Source of the DNA: Calycina herbarum | Taxonomy: Eukaryota; Ascomycota; Leotiomycetes; Helotiales; Pezizellaceae | NCBI GenBank assembly: GCA_001414485.1 | Contig: LLEY01000120.1 | Span: forward strand, 62,001 to 126,000 | DNA: 64,000 nucleotides | Direction: 5' to 3' | Position numbers and translations under genes: made by a program | Shown: piece by piece, positions 59,401-64,000 of the stretch | Numbering within the stretch: the stretch's first letter is position 1 | How the letters are laid out: every line of letters begins with the position of its first letter | The notes under the pieces: model-generated | Database searches by the model: none | The model's input: only the letters and a program-made list of their open reading frames with translations | Told to the model about the DNA's origin: nothing

Positions 59401-60753
59401 CACAGTGGATATGGTTCTTTGGCGTGGATTTGAAAAATAGCCACGAGGCCAAAAAATCATGTGCTGGTCTTATACGACACCAAAGACAAGCGTTCCAGTG
59501 CATGACATGTATGCCGCAGTACAGCTGTGCTACTTAGACATTGACTGGATTGGACCTTATGGGCACTGCTTTTGGAAAACATGCTGTGAAATATCAAGTA
59601 GGCCGCTCGCGACCATAAGTCTGGAAATGATTCTCATGCTAGTTCTTCGCCTGGACATACCGCAATCTTGGGCGATATCCATAATACCTCAATCCTGCAC
59701 TAGGAAGTCTTAATCAAAGACTTGCACGAATTTAGGACAATTAAGCAATTATGTGCTTAGTAGCTCTAAGTTTGTTTTTGCCACTAGTGACAGTAAGGGG
59801 CACTTTCCATAGATCTACTTTACTGTGCAATGTTTGGGAGTTGAAGAGCAATCGTAAATATTATATGAAAAGGGTAGGAAAGCGAGAATCTTACTCTCTA
59901 ACAATCCCACACCTTCACCCATAATATTTGTATTTATCTGAGAAGAAATGAATGAAAAGTTCCACGCTCCCACAAAATAATGTTGGTTACTGAAAGGAAT
60001 AATGATGAGAAGAAAAGTAATACTTACCCCGATGGAAAACAAACCCGTAAATCCCTACTTCTGAAAAAGCGTAAGCATGTGAGCTATATGGGACAAAACA
60101 AAAAACTAACTTGTATCACATTCAACACAGATTCTCTGAATACCATTTTCCATACTTGCAAGAGCAGTGAGACTTGCCATAAGCCAGCAATCTCCCAGGC
60201 TTCCTTGCCTAACATCGGCAGGTGCCACCTTGTCTTTGAATGTCGGTTTCTCAAATATCTCATGTACCCTCTTGCAAGCTTTGGGAACATTCGAAGCAGG
60301 GTTCAAAAATGCGCGCCCGGAAACCTCAAATTTGGAACCACCCAACGAATTCAGACAAAAGCCCCTTTCCCATTTGAGGTCCCAATCGATGTCAAATTCA
60401 GAGTCCCTATAACGCATATTCACCCGCTTGCATTCCCTGATGAGCTTCCGCACTCTCTTACGACACTCTTCCACAGCCTTATTGAAGTCTTCGGATACAA
60501 GGACATTCTTTTGTTCGGGTTGTGGTTCGGGTTTCGGTTTGTCGACATTGGAGTGACTCGGGGGTAGGATGACAGTCGCTTTGCTGAAACTTGGGGCGGA
60601 AAATCGGGACCATGTTTTGTTGATGGCTTCCTGGGGTGGGAGAATCTTCTTTTTCTTCTTTGGTCGCTGATTTGGCCCATAGGGAGCTGGAGGTGGACTT
60701 TGCTTTGCGCCTGCTTTATCGTTGTCGGAATCGCTGGGGGGGGAGGAAGACAT
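56330..60753 (-). CDS. Calpain-like cysteine protease
   Basis: Five exons, minus strand: 60111-60753, 60028-60060, 58947-59211, 58653-58892, 56330-58604; introns 50, 816, 54 and 48 bp; 1,151 aa. The CysPc domain occupies about residues 120-500. Catalytic Cys is in QGSLGDCWLMASL, His in EGHAYVVMEA and Asn in RNPWG, the last split by an intron. GEGVEDLTGGMSTELL and GCSTGLLDGGYGD are also typical. A domain III-like region follows (FEQKFRIVFKKESPIVM...). The C-terminal 500 residues are disordered: a Lys/Arg/Glu-rich probable coiled coil (RKATIHLNSKAAKKKAAERK), a long Asp/Glu-rich tract and a 13-Asn run. It differs from PalB/Rim13, which carry an N-terminal MIT domain. Expected to be an intracellular, Ca2+-responsive processing protease; substrates unknown. 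The 33-bp exon 2 and the 816-bp intron are unusual but keep VFHRDGEW in register. Confidence 0.92.
56432..56474 (+). repeat. GTT (AAC) trinucleotide run
   Basis: An uninterrupted GTT repeat that codes the poly-Asn tract near the C-terminus of the calpain-like protein on the minus strand. It is a likely length-variable site. Confidence 0.9.
59212..60027 (-). other. Unusually long intron (816 bp) of the calpain-like gene
   Basis: Lies between the 33-bp exon 2 and exon 3. The other introns in this window are 48-136 bp or slightly longer. It is AT-rich with a few short frames but no recognisable gene or repeat. Donor GTAAGT and acceptor TAG are standard. It may harbour an old insertion. Confidence 0.6.
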
Positions 60754-62554
60754 CGTCGCAAATCTCTAGATACTGTTAGCAGTATCAGTTAACGGAAATG
60801 ATATCGCAGGATAGATCAGGTCCGTACAATATAACTAGATTTAAATTTTCAGGAATTGCGGCAGCGCGGTATCTGCAATGCGAGGAGTAATCTTGTGATT
60901 CATCTGCTTGTGAGACCACAGCCTTGCGACTCACTGGATATTTCGGAATGCTCTCCTCGATGCACCAGGCGGCGAAAGTATGTACGGTGAGAGTTTCTCG
61001 CGGTCAGCAGCATCAGCTACAGACAGGAAGACAGGGAAGTGTTGGGGAGAAGGTAGGCAACAAGATGAGGCTCTTCCAATTTTTCCAACACACCAGCTGC
61101 AGACTCTTCTTGTCTGATGGTTGCCTTTTTGGTGGCCTGCTTGTATGCGGCTGTAGGGTTGAGCAGTAGCAATTCCGGAGACGGCGCCAACTCGTACTGA
61201 GGCGGCCAGTCGCACAAGAGCAACGAGGGGATGAGGGGCAAAAAAGTGCAAAAAAGCGACGCATGAAAATCCGCAATGTTGAATGGCCAAGAGCCCATTT
61301 TTGGTATTTGATCGCAGAACAATATGGAAAGGAAACGTAGTACCAGGAGCGGTGTGAGAGATTGGGAGGTTCTTGATGTTGAATTTAGCATGACTGCTCG
61401 ATGAGGCTCTGAACCCATCGCAGAGAGCTGTAGAGAGCCATAAGGTTAGAGAAGTCGCGTCGCTCCCTAATCCTCGACCGGGAGAGGCCATCACTCGCTG
61501 GCGTCCAGTCTTGGTCGAGATTTAGGCGTTACGCTGTGTGTTTGAGGGGTTCCATGCAGCAGCGCAGCGGCAGCCAACTCTCTCGCCCATTGCTCAGCCC
61601 CCACAGCCTGGACCGAATTGCAATTATCGGGTTGCATCTCCTGATCCAGGCATTTCCATTGATACCGATACTCATTTTGGTACTGGTAACGATCGGTAGG
61701 GGCAGAGTTATAGCATGGAGGTATATACTTGTAACAGAAACAGAAAACTTCAAAAAGGGGTTCCAGGTTGGTAGGACAAAAGCTGTCCAGCGCAGACCAG
61801 AATGGAATGCTCACTGGTAGTCACGTGGAATGCCCCTCTGGCCTCAATTTTAGGGTGCGATTGGCTGAGTCGATCGATCCTCTAAAAACACCAAGAAGAT
61901 AAGATCACCAAAACATCACCACCCCCCAAATCGTCATCCTCTTTACCGAGTATTTTCATCGTCACATCGATCCCGGCTCCACTTCGAACTGCTACGCGAT
62001 CCTTCCAGTCACCTTTCATCTCAGCTGTCCATGCCCTTCGGATCTTTTTCGGTCTACCCGTTCCGCATCATGCCTGTGAACTTCCACTCTCCGCGCCTAA
62101 ATTAACCTTATCATCACCACCGGTCGCCAAAAGTCTCCTTCGTGCTCGTCTTCGTGTTCTTAACTTTCAGCGGGGTAATAGACAGAATGGGTAATAGATG
62201 AGAGGGAACGCCACTTCGCAGGGAGAATCCTGAGTGTTTAGCGTCTACATTGTATCATCATGGTCAACGTCTCATGTTTCAGCCAATCGTATCAAAGGAC
62301 TGTTGCTCTAAGCGAGAACCTGAAGGTTTCCATCATCATTCTGCCGTCAAAAGCCAAGGTGGAATTTGGACCTGTCCTTCGCTTATAGGCCTCCGCTTAC
62401 ACAGTTGCACAGAAGCTCGCAAGAATGGAAAGTTTGCAACACGCTTGCTTTTTCTTCTTCTCAGACGAAGTTCGTCATATCGTCCCATGTCTAGTTTCAT
62501 GCTTTCATTTTGGTCCGGAAGTCTGGATTTCGAAATCGTTGGTATAAGGCAATG
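60754..62554. other. Divergent intergenic region between calpain and cutinase
   Basis: 1.9 kb between two head-to-head genes. Overlapping frames at 60924-61494 and 61491-61820 have no recognisable motifs. Near 61655-61735 the words TACCGATA, TTTTGGTACTGGTAACGATC and GGTATATACTTGTAACAGAA form loose repeats. Presumably promoter and 5' UTR sequence. Confidence 0.4.
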
Positions 62555-62562
62555 TATATATA
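62555..62562 (+). promoter_or_regulatory. TATA box of cutinase gene
   Basis: TATATATA about 100 bp upstream of the ATG at 62661, in a typical fungal core-promoter position, followed by CT-rich and CA-rich leader sequence. Confidence 0.55.
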
Positions 62563-62660
62563 CTCCAAGTCATACCCCCTCCAAACTCTTCATCATCCAC
62601 AGCATCTCTCAGATTATTGTAATAAAATCCTCTTCTATCTCAAAAACAACAACCGCCATC

Positions 62661-63850
62661 ATGCACTCAACACTTCCATTATCCATACTTCTTCTTAGCC
62701 TTCCTCTCATTAGTGCCAATCCAATCCCAACCCCGGATATCCCAGCATTGCGAATAGGAGCGAAAATTCCAGATGTCAACAACCAAGGAAGTCCCGAGGC
62801 TGTTGCTGCGGCGATGTAGGCAATGGGGACACCGTTCTCCCACTTTCTTTCTCTTGAATCACTCCTGAATCATTCCTGAACCCCAGAATTTATCCTATGC
62901 CGTATCCCGAGACATCTTTTGATAGGCAATACTGACTCCCCTATCTTCTAGGGCAGATCCATCTTTTGCTGCAGACCCACAAGGCGTCGATGTTGGGGCC
63001 GTAAATACACAAGCCAAGGCAGGAGGAGGAGACACTCAGAATGGCCTCTCCGGCCCATGTAAGGCAATGACAGTCATTTTTGCACGTGGCACCACAGAGA
63101 CTGGAAATGTCGGAACATTAGCTGGGCCACCATTCTTCGACAAGCTCAATGCTGTAATGGGTGCCGAAAATGTTGCCGTTCAGGGTGTTGAATATCCAGC
63201 GGATATTCCAGGTTTTCTGAAAGGTGGTGATGCCCAAGGGAGCGTAACAATGGCTAAGTTGGTTCAACAAGCAATGTCCAATTGCCCAGATACCGCAGTT
63301 GTAATGGCTGGTTATAGTCAAGGAGGACAGTTGGTTCATAACGCCGCAGATATGTTGAGCCCAGCTGAGTCCAGCAAGGTCAGCTCAGGTATGTCTATTT
63401 TCATTTCCCCAGGCTCTTTGATAACAATTCTGATTCAATTTTAGCTGTCATCTTCGGTGACCCAGATAAGGGACAAGCCGTTGGCGCTATTCCAGCAGCG
63501 AGAACCAAGGTCATATGCCACGCTTCAGACAATATTTGTATGGTGGGTATTCTCCGAGTTATTTTCCCCTCTTTCGGGTTGTTTTAGGAGGATTGAGACA
63601 CTATTTCCACCTTAGACATCTCATTTTCTCCTCACACAACCCCTTTCTATCCTAATTTCCTCAGACATACTTCTAGAAATGGTAATACTGACTCTGAGAT
63701 TGTCCGCAGGGTGGAGCGATTATTCTTGCTTCTCATCTTACTGTAAGTAAAATTTTCAAACCTGGGTGAGCCAACTTTACTAACTTAATATCACAGTATT
63801 CTGCCAATGCAGGAGAAGCCGCCTCATTTGCCGCCGCAGCCGCAGCATAA
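62661..63850 (+). CDS. Secreted cutinase (CE5 family)
   Basis: Five exons: 62661-62815, 62952-63388, 63445-63542, 63710-63742, 63797-63850; 258 aa. The enzyme is a serine esterase expected to cleave cutin polyester outside the cell. The N-terminus MHSTLPLSILLLSLPLISA is a signal peptide; a propeptide-like stretch of about 80 residues follows. The catalytic domain begins at KAMTVIFARGTTETGNVG. The triad is visible: Ser in GYSQGGQLVHNAA, Asp in CHASDNIC and His in LASHLTY. Four Cys in the positions of the two family disulfides (GPCKAM, SNCPDT, VICHAS, NICMGG) are present. The last two exons are only 33 and 54 bp, and the first donor (GTAGGC) is atypical. It ends in an Ala-rich tail (FAAAAAA). 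Acetylxylan esterase (same CE5 family) is the main alternative. Confidence 0.92.
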
Positions 63851-64000
63851 ATCTGAGCACTGTCAACACAACTAATACGCCATACATTACCATTTAATCC
63901 TGCTCTGCGCTGCCGGTCCTTGCCCACTTCTTTCTCCCTCATAACTTTAAAACCACGATTGTTCACGAATTTCCTATGTTTAGCGAATGAGCGAAGAATT
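63851..64000. other. 3' flank of cutinase
   Basis: No further gene visible before the window ends. Confidence 0.5.

Noticed and set aside
60924..61820. Overlapping frames of 80-190 codons between calpain and cutinase
   Set aside because: Frames overlap on both strands, show no motif, and lie in the shared promoter region.

Overview
The window reads as nuclear DNA of a filamentous ascomycete (Pezizomycotina, probably Leotiomycetes/Helotiales; the class is an inference). Evidence: genes with many 50-110 bp GT...AG introns, a Zn2Cys6 regulator, a DHN-melanin enzyme, a WetA-like conidiation factor, and an AT-rich retrotransposon block whose mutations follow the repeat-induced point mutation (RIP) pattern. 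I rebuilt nine gene models by reading splice sites and checking phase; one more (wetA-like) is a single exon.

Layout. 1-21.2 kb: no convincing gene, only short simple repeats and scattered degraded repeats. 20.2-23.8 kb: repeat-rich island holding a dispersed repeat family, a hAT-type MITE (363 bp, perfect 11-bp TIRs, 8-bp target duplication), a C-run TIR element, and scytalone dehydratase (minus). 24.3-26.6 kb: a Zn2Cys6/fungal-specific transcription factor transcribed divergently from scytalone dehydratase. 27.5-40.1 kb: transposon block with a 263-bp LTR-like sequence, then a 5.92-kb Ty3/Gypsy element on the minus strand interrupted by a second copy of the same family (5,919 bp) on the plus strand. 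All four LTRs are 329 bp, and both insertions keep their own 5-bp target duplication (TTTCT outer, TTTAC inner). 42.6-64 kb: ordinary gene-rich DNA: wetA-like (minus), SDHAF2/Sdh5 (minus), secreted tyrosinase (plus), UPF0047/YjbQ (plus), CFIm25/NUDT21-like (minus), LtrA-like membrane protein (minus), a large calpain-like protease (minus) and a cutinase (plus).

Functional themes. Scytalone dehydratase, tyrosinase and WetA all bear on pigmentation or spore maturation, but they lie about 20 kb apart with housekeeping genes between, so this is not a tight biosynthetic cluster. The scytalone dehydratase promoter carries an imperfect palindrome with CGG(N12)CCG half-sites, a plausible target for a Zn2Cys6 factor, and such a factor is the divergent neighbour. 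Cutinase fits a plant-associated lifestyle.

Most notable structural observations: the antiparallel self-nested retrotransposon, which creates inverted repeats with arms of about 4.2 and 1.7 kb; a possible Tf1-like self-priming primer-binding site in that element; three previously unlabelled short repeat families; and the putative melanin-gene operator.
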